A stretch of DNA of 32,254 nucleotides. Source: JANXVV01 sp038230975 (lineage in GTDB: Bacteria; Planctomycetota; Phycisphaerae; Tepidisphaerales; Tepidisphaeraceae). The notes under the pieces were generated by a model, which ran no database searches, was not told the origin of the DNA, and worked only from the letters and a program-made list of their open reading frames with translations. The stretch spans positions 1 to 32,254 of the forward strand of contig JBBRMF010000028.1 of NCBI GenBank assembly GCA_038230975.1, in the 5' to 3' direction. This document shows, piece after piece, positions 21,973 through 30,238 of this stretch. Position 1 is the stretch's first letter. Every line of letters begins with the position of its first letter. A program made the translations under genes and the position numbers.

Positions 21973-24054
21973 CTACCTCCCCAGCATCTTCTTCGCCTCA
22001 GCCACCATATTCTCCGCCGACAAACCGTGCTTGTCATAGAGTTCTTTGGCCAGATATGCCGACTGACCGAACTCGCCATGGATGGCCAGGGTTTTAATCG
22101 TGTGCTGGATGCCGGCTTCGGACAAGGCGTGGGAGACTTGCGCGCCCATGCCGTTGATGGCCTGGTGGTCTTCGATGGTGATCAGCTTGCCGTTCGTGGT
22201 TTTCACCGCGGAGCCGATCGTTTCCAGATCGGGTTTGTTGATGAAGGGGTTGTTGATGACCGTCGCTTCAATCCCTTCTTTCGCCAGCTTGTTTCCGGCG
22301 TCGATTGCGGCGCTCAGCAGGGGGCCGGAGCCGATGAGGGTGATGTCTTTTCCTTTGCGGAGCACTTCGGCTTTGCCCCAGGGATAGGTGGCACCTTCAA
22401 CCCAATGGAGCGGGTAATTTTCACGGCCGACGAAGAAGATATAGCTCTCGCCATCCTTGCCGGATTTGCGATCGGCGGCGTATTTTTCGATGGCTTGATA
22501 CATCAATGATTCGGCTTCATCAGAGCAACTGGGGCTGATGACAGTCGTGTGCGGAATCGGGCTGGTGACGGCGAAATAAGTGGTCGCCTGATGCGAAGCG
22601 CCATCGGCGGCGTCCTGGAAACCGACGTGCGAAAACAGGGCGATCACGGGCGCTTGCGAGAGGGCGGCCATCGTCAGCGGGAGGTTGCCTTTGGTGATGC
22701 CGAACTGCCCGAAGGTGTCGACAACGGGGATGAAACCGACCTTGGCAAAACCGGCACCGACGCTGATCATATTGGCTTCCGCGATGCCGACTTCGATCCA
22801 GCGGTCGGGCAGCGCTTTTTGAAAACCGCTGATCCCGGTGGAGCCTTGCACATCGGCCGAGATGCTGAACACCGGGTAACCGGCCTGGGCGGCTCTGATG
22901 CACGCCTTGGCCAAACCGGCTTGCACTTTGTCTTTCTTCACCGCCGGTGGGCCGGACACAGGTGCAGCGACGGCGGCAGCGGCCTTTTTCTTGGCTTCTT
23001 TGGCTTCCCATTCGGTGCGGAGTTCCAGGGCCCATTTGGCTAATTCATCGGGGACGTTGCGTGCGCCGCCGTAGATTTCGTCGACGAACTCGACGATTTT
23101 TTCACCATTGGCGAGCGGGAAACCGTGCCCGCCGCTGGAGCTTTCTTCGGTGGCTTTGACGCCGTAGCCTTTGATCGTCTTCACATGCAGACAGACGGGC
23201 CGCATCGGGGTGACGATGGCATCCTTGACGGCCATCTCAACGGCTTCGTACACCGCATCCAGATCATGTCCGAAAGGCACTTCGACGACCGACCAGCCCA
23301 GTGCATCCATCGCTTCAAAGGTCGGGGCCATGCTGAAACTATCGTGGGTAATACGGCCGGAAAGTTTCGTGTCGTTGTCCGAAACGATCAGCACAAAAGG
23401 ATTCACCTTTCCCTTGTTCGCCAAGCCGGGAATGGCGGCGAAGGCTTCCTTGGCTTCACCTTCCATGGAGGCACCGTCGGAGATCGTAACGATCGTCACG
23501 CGGTTGTTCCCAGCGACTTTGTCGGCGATGGCCAATCCCTGCGCCTGCGGCAACGCTGAACCCAATGGCCCGTTGCTCAGCAGCACGCCTTGCGGATTGA
23601 GATGCGATTCACCGTGACCGGTGAGCTTGCTTATGATGCCGCGAAAACCGCGCAGGTCTTGAAAGGTCATGCCATCAAAACCGTAGTTGGCGCGGAGGGC
23701 GTAGATGCCGTTTTCGGTATGGCCGGCATCGTTGACGAAGTTGAAGGCTTCAAACCAGGGGCGATCTTTCGTGGCGAACATCACGCCGTGAACCGCCGAC
23801 ATGATTTCCGCGAAAGCCGCCGGCCCACCCCAGTGGCAAGCGGCTCCACCGTTGACCGCATGCACATCCATCAATGCCACGAGCGCCCGCGTGGCCTGCG
23901 GATCACCGAGCACCACTTCATGGCCACCGGTGTGCTTGATCGTCACGGCATATTTTGGTTTGCCGGTTGGGGTTGGAGCAAGCTTCGAGGCGATGACCAT
24001 CGGCTTAAGCGGGGGGGCTTCAACGGCATTCACGGGGGTGGTATCGGCGGCCAT
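21973..24054 (-). CDS. tkt: Transketolase (divergent)
   Basis: The 693-residue protein has full transketolase layout. The N-terminal thiamine diphosphate domain has SDGASMEGEAKEAF (D193, E198), where most have GDG. The usual SGHPGAPMG reads ACHWGGPAAFAEIM (His74), and His112 and His147 are present (DAGHTEN, LTGHGES). The middle domain has VGIAEANMISVGAGFA, with the catalytic Glu, and VDTFGQFGITKGN. The C-terminal domain ends AIHGEFGQSAYLAKELYDKH. It interconverts sugar phosphates in the pentose phosphate pathway. The N-terminal 30 residues are a low-complexity extension. It belongs to a diverged subgroup. Confidence 0.9.
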   Translation of the reverse strand: MAADTTPVNAVEAPPLKPMVIASKLAPTPTGKPKYAVTIKHTGGHEVVLGDPQATRALVALMDVHAVNGGAACHWGGPAAFAEIMSAVHGVMFATKDRPWFEAFNFVNDAGHTENGIYALRANYGFDGMTFQDLRGFRGIISKLTGHGESHLNPQGVLLSNGPLGSALPQAQGLAIADKVAGNNRVTIVTISDGASMEGEAKEAFAAIPGLANKGKVNPFVLIVSDNDTKLSGRITHDSFSMAPTFEAMDALGWSVVEVPFGHDLDAVYEAVEMAVKDAIVTPMRPVCLHVKTIKGYGVKATEESSSGGHGFPLANGEKIVEFVDEIYGGARNVPDELAKWALELRTEWEAKEAKKKAAAAVAAPVSGPPAVKKDKVQAGLAKACIRAAQAGYPVFSISADVQGSTGISGFQKALPDRWIEVGIAEANMISVGAGFAKVGFIPVVDTFGQFGITKGNLPLTMAALSQAPVIALFSHVGFQDAADGASHQATTYFAVTSPIPHTTVISPSCSDEAESLMYQAIEKYAADRKSGKDGESYIFFVGRENYPLHWVEGATYPWGKAEVLRKGKDITLIGSGPLLSAAIDAGNKLAKEGIEATVINNPFINKPDLETIGSAVKTTNGKLITIEDHQAINGMGAQVSHALSEAGIQHTIKTLAIHGEFGQSAYLAKELYDKHGLSAENMVAEAKKMLGR

Positions 24055-24170
24055 ATTGATCCAATTTTTCGGTTAAAGTTTGCAGCTTTTTCATTGACCC
24101 AAGGAAGCGGCGAAACATAGCGGAATCCGGCGAAATTCGCAAATGACAGCGGGTCGAACTTCGTGCGAAT

Positions 24171-24201
24171 CGAACAAAACGGAACAAAATGGAACAAAAA
24201 A
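24171..24201. other. Phased A-tracts upstream of tkt
   Basis: A-tracts begin at 24176, 24186 and 24196 (4, 4 and 6 A), in three GAACAAAA units with a 10-nt period. Helical phasing of A-tracts bends DNA. The site is about 120-150 nt upstream of the transketolase start. No gene lies between 24055 and 24477. Confidence 0.5.
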
Positions 24202-24322
24202 CGGGGTGGGTCAAAATACACGGTTTCGGGCGTGCTGGTTCGCGATTCGTGTTTTGTCCCAGTGGGGCCGCTGACCTGATGGGGATGCGATATTTGTCGC
24301 GAGTGTTCAAAAAGAGAATGAA

Positions 24323-24425
24323 CCACAGAGAACACAGAGAACACAGAGAACACAGAGAAATTCCAGAGAGAAACTTCAGAGCGAATGTTTATTTGTCACG
24401 GTGCCGAAACTCTGTGTTTCTGTGG
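24323..24425. repeat. CACAGAGAA tandem repeat with an inverted copy
   Basis: Four exact 9-nt CACAGAGAA units run from 24324 to 24359. CTCTGTGTTTCTGTGG at 24410-24425 is the inverse of the first unit pair (CCACAGAGAACACAGAG, 24323-24339) with one base missing. The roughly 100-nt element is thus bounded by inverted ends. It translates as NHREHREHREH, a pattern I know from other bacterial genomes. It lies just upstream of the HTH gene. Confidence 0.7.
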
Positions 24426-24477
24426 CGCAATTTTTTCGTTGATTTGAGAAACAATGTCATTGGAAAGGAGCAGTCCC

Positions 24478-24966
24478 ATGAGCCGCAAAGGAACCGCGTT
24501 GAAGGTATTGGAGACACAAACGTTGACTGTCGCGCAGGAGAAGGCGATCAGTCTGATGGGGGAGGGCATGAGCTTGCCGGAGACGGCCACGCAACTGGGC
24601 GTTTCGCGCGGCACGATTTATCGATGGTTGCGCGATGAACCGGAATTTATCGCGGCGTTTAATGCCTGGCGAAAGGATCAGACGCGCATGGCGCGATCGC
24701 GATTGCTGTCGATCTCCGAGTCGGCGGTGACGGCGGTGCAGACCGCCATCGAGCAGGGGAATGCGAAGCTGGCGTTTGATCTGATCAAGCATCTGGGTTT
24801 GCTTTCACCGGAGCCGGAGGGGTCGGATGATCCGAAGGTGGTGCGACGGGAAAATGATATCGCGAAACGGACGCAGATGCAGAAGTTGGGCGAGGCGGAG
24901 ATGAATCAGGAGATGGGGTTGTATGCGACGTTTGAGAAGGACAGAAAAGAAATTCAAGAGTGTTAG
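24478..24966 (+). CDS. Helix-turn-helix protein, phage terminase small subunit-like
   Basis: The 162-residue protein starts at ATG 24478 with AAAGGAG 8 nt upstream; an earlier ATG at 24454 places that site inside the gene. Residues 16-53 (LTVAQEKAISLMGEGMSLPE, then LGVSRGTIYRWL) are a homeodomain-type HTH as in phBC6A51-like phage proteins and terminase small subunits. A helical bundle and an acidic/charged C-terminus follow. No terminase large subunit is nearby, so the gene is probably a domesticated or isolated DNA-binding protein. Confidence 0.75.
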   Translation: MSRKGTALKVLETQTLTVAQEKAISLMGEGMSLPETATQLGVSRGTIYRWLRDEPEFIAAFNAWRKDQTRMARSRLLSISESAVTAVQTAIEQGNAKLAFDLIKHLGLLSPEPEGSDDPKVVRRENDIAKRTQMQKLGEAEMNQEMGLYATFEKDRKEIQEC

Positions 24967-25080
24967 GATCCTTGTTCCGGTTGCAAGATTTTTAGGAATT
25001 GGCGAATGGGAAAGGAGCTTATTTGTGGCTAATCCATTTTGTTTCGGATACAATTCTTACACTCGACTCGAAAGTAAAGA

Positions 25081-25842
25081 ATGCCGACACCAGCGCAATG
25101 GCGAGTCACCATCATCGAAGAATCAGCGATGCGACCCGATCCGATCCGTGCACATACATTTGAAAAGTGCTTCGTCTCGCACTCGCAACCAGCGCTGTTG
25201 ATATGTTCAGACAATCGCCGATATGTCGTAAAGGGCGCACAAAAGCAGCGGGTGCTGATCAACGATCAGGTGATGGGGTTGCTTGGTGTAGCGATGAATG
25301 CTCCAGTCGCACCGGTGGCTTTGGTGGATGTGCCTGCTGAGTTGATCGCACTGCAATCTGAATTCCGAGCAAGTGGAATGATTGCCGGAGTATCCCACGG
25401 ATCGTTATATCGTTCAGATGTGTCGAAGAACCGAGAAGATTTTGCCCATACGATGATACCGGAAAACCGAGTGGGATTTGCAAGGTTGGCGATCATGTAT
25501 GGCTGGGCCGGTGTATTTACGGACCATCAGTTCTTCTATCACGACAGTGACCCGCGCCAGGTTTTATCCTTTGATCACGGCCACTTTTTTCCCGGCGGCC
25601 CAAATTGGACAATTGCCACACTCCGTGGAACCGGGAGAGCCATTCCGGACAATGTGATTGTTTCGGCATGCGGTACAACTGCCGGTGAAATCGAGGCCGC
25701 AAAATTGGGCCTGCGTGCGGTTTCGGACCTGGTCATTGCCCGGGCAGTCGCCGCGCCGCATGACCACTGGGGAATTTTACTTGATGAACGGGTGGAGTTG
25801 GCGACGTTTCTGGCTAAACGCCGCGATGAATTATTGGCATGA
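25081..25842 (+). CDS. HipA-like kinase-fold protein (HipA_2 type)
   Basis: The 253-residue protein resembles the HipA-like kinase domain: ALLICSDNRRYVVKGAQKQR (Lys51 in the N-lobe), then VLINDQVMGLLGVAMNAPVA with the 'nE...grl....p' feature. The C-lobe has ARLAIMYGWAGVFTDHQFFY (D158) and VLSFDHGHFF (D175), matching 'tDR..gN' and 'iDHg..F'; the Asn of the catalytic loop is not evident. The start could be ATG 25129. The DUF3037 gene follows after 17 nt, a pairing that recurs for this family. Its substrate is unknown. Confidence 0.72.
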   Translation: MPTPAQWRVTIIEESAMRPDPIRAHTFEKCFVSHSQPALLICSDNRRYVVKGAQKQRVLINDQVMGLLGVAMNAPVAPVALVDVPAELIALQSEFRASGMIAGVSHGSLYRSDVSKNREDFAHTMIPENRVGFARLAIMYGWAGVFTDHQFFYHDSDPRQVLSFDHGHFFPGGPNWTIATLRGTGRAIPDNVIVSACGTTAGEIEAAKLGLRAVSDLVIARAVAAPHDHWGILLDERVELATFLAKRRDELLA

Positions 25843-25859
25843 TGAAAGAGGAGACGACG

Positions 25860-26645
25860 ATGCCATCTTACTACAGCATTGCTCAGTACGTTCCCGATGC
25901 GGGTCGCAATGAAAGAATCAACATTGGCATTTTCTGCTTTGGTTCTGGGGAGACGCACTCGTGCTTCCTAGACAACTGGAGTCGCATACGAAATTTTGCG
26001 GGGAAAGACGTTTCATTCCTGAAGGAATTTGCGAGGGACGCGAAGCACTTCGATGAGGAGTCGATTCGTCGCGTAGTCGACAGCTGGAAAGGTACGATTC
26101 AGCTCACACCACCTGCGGCGTCATTGCTCAGCCCGGACAATTTGCTGATTAATGTCGTCCCCGTTTATCTGATTCAGAACGGACCGGCCAATCGCGGTTA
26201 TCGCGTAAAGAGCGATGTTGTAAAGCTCGTAACGCGGCGGGTCCGAGAGAAGCTTCTGGAGCGACTTGGCCCGGTCGGTCGCTCTTACCTCAAGGATCAG
26301 GGTTATATGCTTCGCGGTACGCATAAGGGATATCAGTGTGATGTGAGTGTCGGGAATGGACATCCGATCTTTGCAGGGCAATGTCTTTCATTCCAAATTC
26401 CAGACTCGAAATCGCTTGAAAAAGAAATTAGCGCTGCTGCATGGATCACACAGGAAATAAAGACAGTGGATCAAGATTTTCCCTTGGGAATCGTAGCCCT
26501 TCCGCCGAAGACCAACACGACCGTTTACAATGATGCAAAAAAGATTTTTGAAGATTTAGGTGTCGAATGGGTGCCCGAAACTGAATTGCAATCTTGGGTT
26601 GAACGTATGGTTGAAAAGGTTCCACAGCCTCAATCGTTGCGGTGA
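25860..26645 (+). CDS. DUF3037 protein, partner of the HipA-like kinase
   Basis: The 261-residue protein begins MPSYYSIAQYVPDAGRNERI followed by NIGIFCF, the DUF3037 signature ('YsivqYvPd..r.E.vNiGvv'). AGAGGAG lies 7 nt before ATG 25860; the frame's earlier ATG at 25839 is disfavoured. The second half (about 130-261) is a separate mixed alpha/beta stretch (GQCLSFQIPDSKSLEKEI). It is probably cotranscribed with the preceding kinase-like gene. The role of DUF3037 is unknown; a regulator or substrate of the kinase is a reasonable guess. Confidence 0.82.
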   Translation: MPSYYSIAQYVPDAGRNERINIGIFCFGSGETHSCFLDNWSRIRNFAGKDVSFLKEFARDAKHFDEESIRRVVDSWKGTIQLTPPAASLLSPDNLLINVVPVYLIQNGPANRGYRVKSDVVKLVTRRVREKLLERLGPVGRSYLKDQGYMLRGTHKGYQCDVSVGNGHPIFAGQCLSFQIPDSKSLEKEISAAAWITQEIKTVDQDFPLGIVALPPKTNTTVYNDAKKIFEDLGVEWVPETELQSWVERMVEKVPQPQSLR

Positions 26646-26701
26646 TTCGCGAGTGGTTAAGGGTGTTGGCTGACACAGAGCATGTGAAAACTTAACGGCT
26701 T

Positions 26702-26760
26702 TCTCGCCCGTGCTTTTCGTGTCAAGAAAAAAAGATGCACTGGCGGGACGCCCATGCCAC
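26702..26760. repeat. Palindromic element, GGGCGTCTCGCCC family (copy 2)
   Basis: TCTCGCCCGTGC (26702-26713) pairs with GCACTGGCGGGACG (26737-26750) around an A-rich centre, and the element ends CCCATGCCAC. Layout and sequence match the copy at 6614-6674 in the same orientation. It lies directly after the stop of the minus-strand zinc-ribbon gene, and after the plus-strand DUF3037 gene, so it may terminate both. Confidence 0.65.
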
Positions 26761-26761
26761 C

Positions 26762-27049
26762 TCAGACCGCGATGGTTTGAGTGCGTGACGTTCCGCATTC
26801 GGGGCAGCGGTTGGGGGTGGCGCGGAGGTCGTAGTTGCAATGGAGGCAAAGGTGGGATTTTGTTTTTTGTTCGAGGGTCAGGATGGCTCTCATCTGCCAT
26901 CGGTCGAAGAGATGACTGAGTATGGCGAAAAGCGTAAATGCAATGAACAGCGGAGAGGTGACGATGAAAAGGTAGATGAATAGGAAGGTAAGGATGGCCG
27001 TGATCGGGTAGCCGGTGGAGTGGTACATGATGAGCGAAAACGGCGGCAT
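26762..27049 (-). CDS. Small membrane protein with C-terminal zinc ribbon
   Basis: The frame extends to 27259, but its first 70 codons are an expressed-looking translation of the nested palindrome; ATG 27049 is a better start (95 residues). Two hydrophobic stretches (about residues 12-45) precede a C-terminal zinc ribbon CLHCNYDLRATPNRCPECGT with four Cys. Very similar CxxCxYDLR...CPxCG endings are frequent in planctomycete membrane proteins. Function is unknown. No clear ribosome binding site. Confidence 0.65.
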   Translation of the reverse strand: MPPFSLIMYHSTGYPITAILTFLFIYLFIVTSPLFIAFTLFAILSHLFDRWQMRAILTLEQKTKSHLCLHCNYDLRATPNRCPECGTSRTQTIAV

Positions 27050-27110
27050 GGGGGAATGGTAACGGGGTTGGGGGAAAATGGCTCGATTTATTTGTGTCGA
27101 GCGAGATTTT

Positions 27111-27257
27111 GGGTGCCATGGCCACGCCGCTTTCGCCCAGTTGCACGAAAGGGATCTTTCCGCGTGGCCATGTCTTTCTTTTTCGGGCAAGAAAGACATG
27201 GCCACGCGGAGGCCGGTTTCGGTGAGACGGCTCAATTTGAGCGTGGCCATGGCACCC
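27111..27257. repeat. 147-nt nested palindrome
   Basis: Outer arms GGGTGCCATGGCCACGC (27111-27127) and its exact reverse complement (27241-27257) enclose an inner perfect 21-bp hairpin (27160-27180 with 27189-27209, loop TTTCGGGC). Both arms contain the GCGTGGCCATG motif, so four copies of one sequence alternate in orientation. It lies 5' of the zinc-ribbon gene and 158 nt before the M16 start. Confidence 0.85.
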
Positions 27258-27368
27258 AACGCCGTAGATAAGCGATAAATTCGATTGAGTCATTTCTCTG
27301 TGTTTTATGCGTGCAACTTCGGGGGTCGTTGGCGCATCCTAATCAGGCTATGATGGTTGCATCGCTCA

Positions 27369-27387
27369 CACGGGCTGGAAGCCCGTG
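27369..27387. repeat. Hairpin CACGGGCT-GGA-AGCCCGTG
   Basis: A perfect 8-bp stem with a GGA loop lies 27 nt before the M16 peptidase start. The sequence is of the 'ACGGGCTGGAAGCCCGT' type, a different palindrome family from the others in this window. It could affect transcription or translation of the gene downstream. Confidence 0.7.
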
Positions 27388-27414
27388 CTACAAGACACTT
27401 TCTGGAGTGCTAGA

Positions 27415-30228
27415 ATGATCTTTCGTCGATTCACTTTTCTTTCGGTTTTGATGGCCGTGTCGCTTTCGGTTTTTGCGGCGGAGGATATTTCGTTTACGAC
27501 CGAGACGCTGGAGAACGGGTTGAAGGTGATTTATGTGCCGTTGCATCAGGCGCCGGTGGTGCATGTGCGGGTGCTTTACCATGTGGGCAGTCGGGATGAA
27601 CGGCCGGATCGGCAGGGGTTTGCGCACATGTTTGAGCACATGATGTTTCGGGGTTCGGCGCATGTGAAGCCGGAAGAACACATGAAGCTGATTGGCATGG
27701 TCGGCGGTATTTCCAATGCGTTTACGAGCTTTGATCAGACGGTGTATGTGAACACGATTCCATCGAATCATCTGGACATGGCGTTGTATCTGGAAGCGGA
27801 TCGGATGAGCAGTTTTAAGGTGTCGGAAGAGATCTATAAGACCGAGCGGAAAGTGGTGGCCGAGGAATGGCGGATGGGGCAGAACAAGCCGTATGGGACG
27901 ATGTACGAGGATTTTTTGAAGACGGCGTTTGTGGCGCATAGCTATCGGTGGACGCCGATCGGCGTGATGGAGCATTTGCAGGCGGCGGCGGTGAGTGAAC
28001 TGCAGGATTTTTTCAATACGTATTATGTGCCGAACAACGCCATCCTGGTGGTAGCCGGGGATTTTCAGGCCGATGAAGCCAAGGCGATGGTGAAGAAATA
28101 TTACGCATGGATTCCGAAGGGGAAGGATATTAAGCGGGAGATTCCGATTGAACCGGAGCAGACGGAGATGCGCAAAGCGGTGACGCCGCAGCGCGTACCG
28201 TTGCCGGCATTGCTGATTGGTTACAAGACGCCGGAACAAAAATCGGATGATCATTATGCGCTGACGTTGCTCGGAACGATTTTGGGAGATGGGCGATCGA
28301 GCCGGTTGGATCGATTGCTGATTGGGAGCGAAAAGCCTTTGTGCGTTGGGGTGGGTGCGGGCGATATGGCGCTGGAAGATGCGGGGGTATTTATTGTGAA
28401 TGCGCGGGTGATGCAGGGTAAGAATCCGGATGATGTTCGGAAAGTGCTGTTCGATGCGGTCGCCGAAGTGCGCGAGAAGGGCGTGACGGAAGAGGAGTTG
28501 AAAAAAGCCAAGACGCAATGGCGGGTGGCGCTGGCACACGAGCGGGAGACGGCTGAAAAGCTGGCGTCGCAAGTGGGGGATGAGATGTTGTTTGGCGGCG
28601 ATCCGAATCGCGTGAACACGCAGATGCAAAAGATGGAAAAGATCACGGTCGCGGATGTGAAGGCGATGGCGGAGAAGTATTTGAAGCCGGAGCGGGCGAC
28701 GGAATTGCTGGTAAAGCCGGACCCGCTTGGGAAGGATGCGCGGGCTGCGGCGACGAAGGCGGATGCGGCGATCAATGCACCGGTGGTGCCGGCGGGCAAA
28801 CCAATTGCGCCGCGCGTGGTGAAATTTCCGGAAGGATATCCGGAACATGCACCGCTGGCCAAGGGTGCGGCGGCACCGGAGTTCAAAAAGGGGACAGAGA
28901 TTGATGTGCATGGGGTAAAGGTCATTGTGATGACGGATAATCGGTTGCCGTTGGTGAGTTGGAATTTGGCGATGCGGCGGGGATCGCACAGTGAACCGGC
29001 GGAGAAAAAAGGTTTGGCCGGGATGTGCGCCGAAATGTTGCGGCATGGGACGGTAAATCAACCTTATGAGGAATTGAACGATGATCTTGAATCGCGCGGG
29101 ATTTCGCTGGGTGTGAGTGATGGCGGGGATCACACGGGTTTTAGCGGATCGTGTACGAGCGATCGGTTGGATTTTGCGATGGGGAAGATGCGCGAGATTC
29201 TGTTGCAGCCGCGCTGGGATGCGGCGGAGTTTGCGAAGGTGAAGGATCAGGTCGTCAACGGTTTGTTGCAGTCGCAGGAGTCGCCGCAGAGCGTGGCGGC
29301 AAATGAGTTGAGCGCGGCGATTTATGCCGGTTCGATCATGGGCCTGCACGCGACCCCGCAGACGGCGGGAGCGGTGACGCTGGAGGATGTGAAGGCGTTT
29401 TACGGAACGTACTATCGGCCAAATGATGCGGTGCTGGTGATCGCGGGCGATGTGACGGCAGAGAAGGGGAAGGAACTGGCGGAGAAGTTGCTGGCCGGTT
29501 GGGAACCGGCGAAGAATTGGGCGACGGTGGACTATGCGGCAGTGAAACCGGCGACGAAACGGAAGCTTATTTTGATTGATCGGCCGGAGGCGAAGGGCGT
29601 GACGATTCGCATGGGGATCAAGGCATATGAAACGCATGATGAGGATAAGTTTGCCGGTTCGTTGGCCGGGCAGGTGTTGACGGGCAGTGGGATTGATTCG
29701 CGATTGATGAAATATGTGCGGGCGGAAAAGGGATTGGTCTACGGCATCGGCGGGATGTTCCGGCCGAACCGACATGGTGGTGAGTTCATGGTGACGACCG
29801 AGACGCGGCCGGATGCGGTGGCCGAGACGATCGAGGCGGCGATCCATGTGATCGACGGCATGCGCGACGCGGAAGTGACGGAAACCGAAATGACCGAATC
29901 GAAGCTGCGCGTGGCCGGCAGCATGGTGATGGGAATGCAGACAATTGAATCACAAGCGGGCACGCGGCTGGAGGGTATTTTGAATGATTACCCGATCGAT
30001 TATTACGACAAATATCCCGCGCGGCTTTTAGGGGTGGATGCGGCGGCGGTGAAGTCGGTGATGGGTAAATACGTGAAGCCGGATGCGTTTACAATTGTGG
30101 TGGTGGCGCCGGCGGCGGCGGTGAAAACATCGCTGGAGAAGTTGGGGGAAGTGGAAGTCAGGCCAATGCCCTCGGCGAGAGGGGCGACGACGAAACCGGC
30201 GAAAGAGATGTTGAAACCGGGGGTGTGA
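27415..30228 (+). CDS. M16-family zinc metallopeptidase, two-module, secreted
   Basis: The protein has 937 residues from ATG 27415 (GGAG upstream; a longer frame from 27385 runs into a hairpin). A signal peptide (MIFRRFTFLSVLMAVSLSVF, cleavage after AA) precedes the first M16 module, with the inverted zinc motif HMFEH (H71, E74, H75) and the downstream acidic ligand in VVAEEWRM (E150/E151). The second module (about 500-900; LPLVSWNLAMRRGSHSEPAE) has RHG in place of HxxEH and is the inactive half. The layout matches pitrilysin/insulysin-like periplasmic peptidases. It likely degrades peptides in the periplasm. Confidence 0.92.
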   Translation: MIFRRFTFLSVLMAVSLSVFAAEDISFTTETLENGLKVIYVPLHQAPVVHVRVLYHVGSRDERPDRQGFAHMFEHMMFRGSAHVKPEEHMKLIGMVGGISNAFTSFDQTVYVNTIPSNHLDMALYLEADRMSSFKVSEEIYKTERKVVAEEWRMGQNKPYGTMYEDFLKTAFVAHSYRWTPIGVMEHLQAAAVSELQDFFNTYYVPNNAILVVAGDFQADEAKAMVKKYYAWIPKGKDIKREIPIEPEQTEMRKAVTPQRVPLPALLIGYKTPEQKSDDHYALTLLGTILGDGRSSRLDRLLIGSEKPLCVGVGAGDMALEDAGVFIVNARVMQGKNPDDVRKVLFDAVAEVREKGVTEEELKKAKTQWRVALAHERETAEKLASQVGDEMLFGGDPNRVNTQMQKMEKITVADVKAMAEKYLKPERATELLVKPDPLGKDARAAATKADAAINAPVVPAGKPIAPRVVKFPEGYPEHAPLAKGAAAPEFKKGTEIDVHGVKVIVMTDNRLPLVSWNLAMRRGSHSEPAEKKGLAGMCAEMLRHGTVNQPYEELNDDLESRGISLGVSDGGDHTGFSGSCTSDRLDFAMGKMREILLQPRWDAAEFAKVKDQVVNGLLQSQESPQSVAANELSAAIYAGSIMGLHATPQTAGAVTLEDVKAFYGTYYRPNDAVLVIAGDVTAEKGKELAEKLLAGWEPAKNWATVDYAAVKPATKRKLILIDRPEAKGVTIRMGIKAYETHDEDKFAGSLAGQVLTGSGIDSRLMKYVRAEKGLVYGIGGMFRPNRHGGEFMVTTETRPDAVAETIEAAIHVIDGMRDAEVTETEMTESKLRVAGSMVMGMQTIESQAGTRLEGILNDYPIDYYDKYPARLLGVDAAAVKSVMGKYVKPDAFTIVVVAPAAAVKTSLEKLGEVEVRPMPSARGATTKPAKEMLKPGV

Positions 30229-30238
30229 GGAAGATTGG

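Noticed and set aside
24324..24359. CRISPR-like repeats
   Set aside because: The units are 9 nt and directly tandem with no spacers.
20823..26645. Prophage remnant
   Set aside because: RusA and terminase-small-like proteins are phage-type, but transketolase lies between them and no capsid, portal, integrase or lysis genes are seen.
27050..27259. N-terminal extension of the zinc-ribbon membrane protein
   Set aside because: The codons fall in the nested palindrome and give a low-quality sequence repeating WPWHP/RHGHAE-like pieces; translation from 27049 is more likely.
27388..29847. An 819-codon open frame antisense to the M16 peptidase gene
   Set aside because: It is an open antisense frame produced by the codon bias of the M16 gene; the translation is rich in R and H and has no domain pattern, while the plus strand encodes a clear peptidase.
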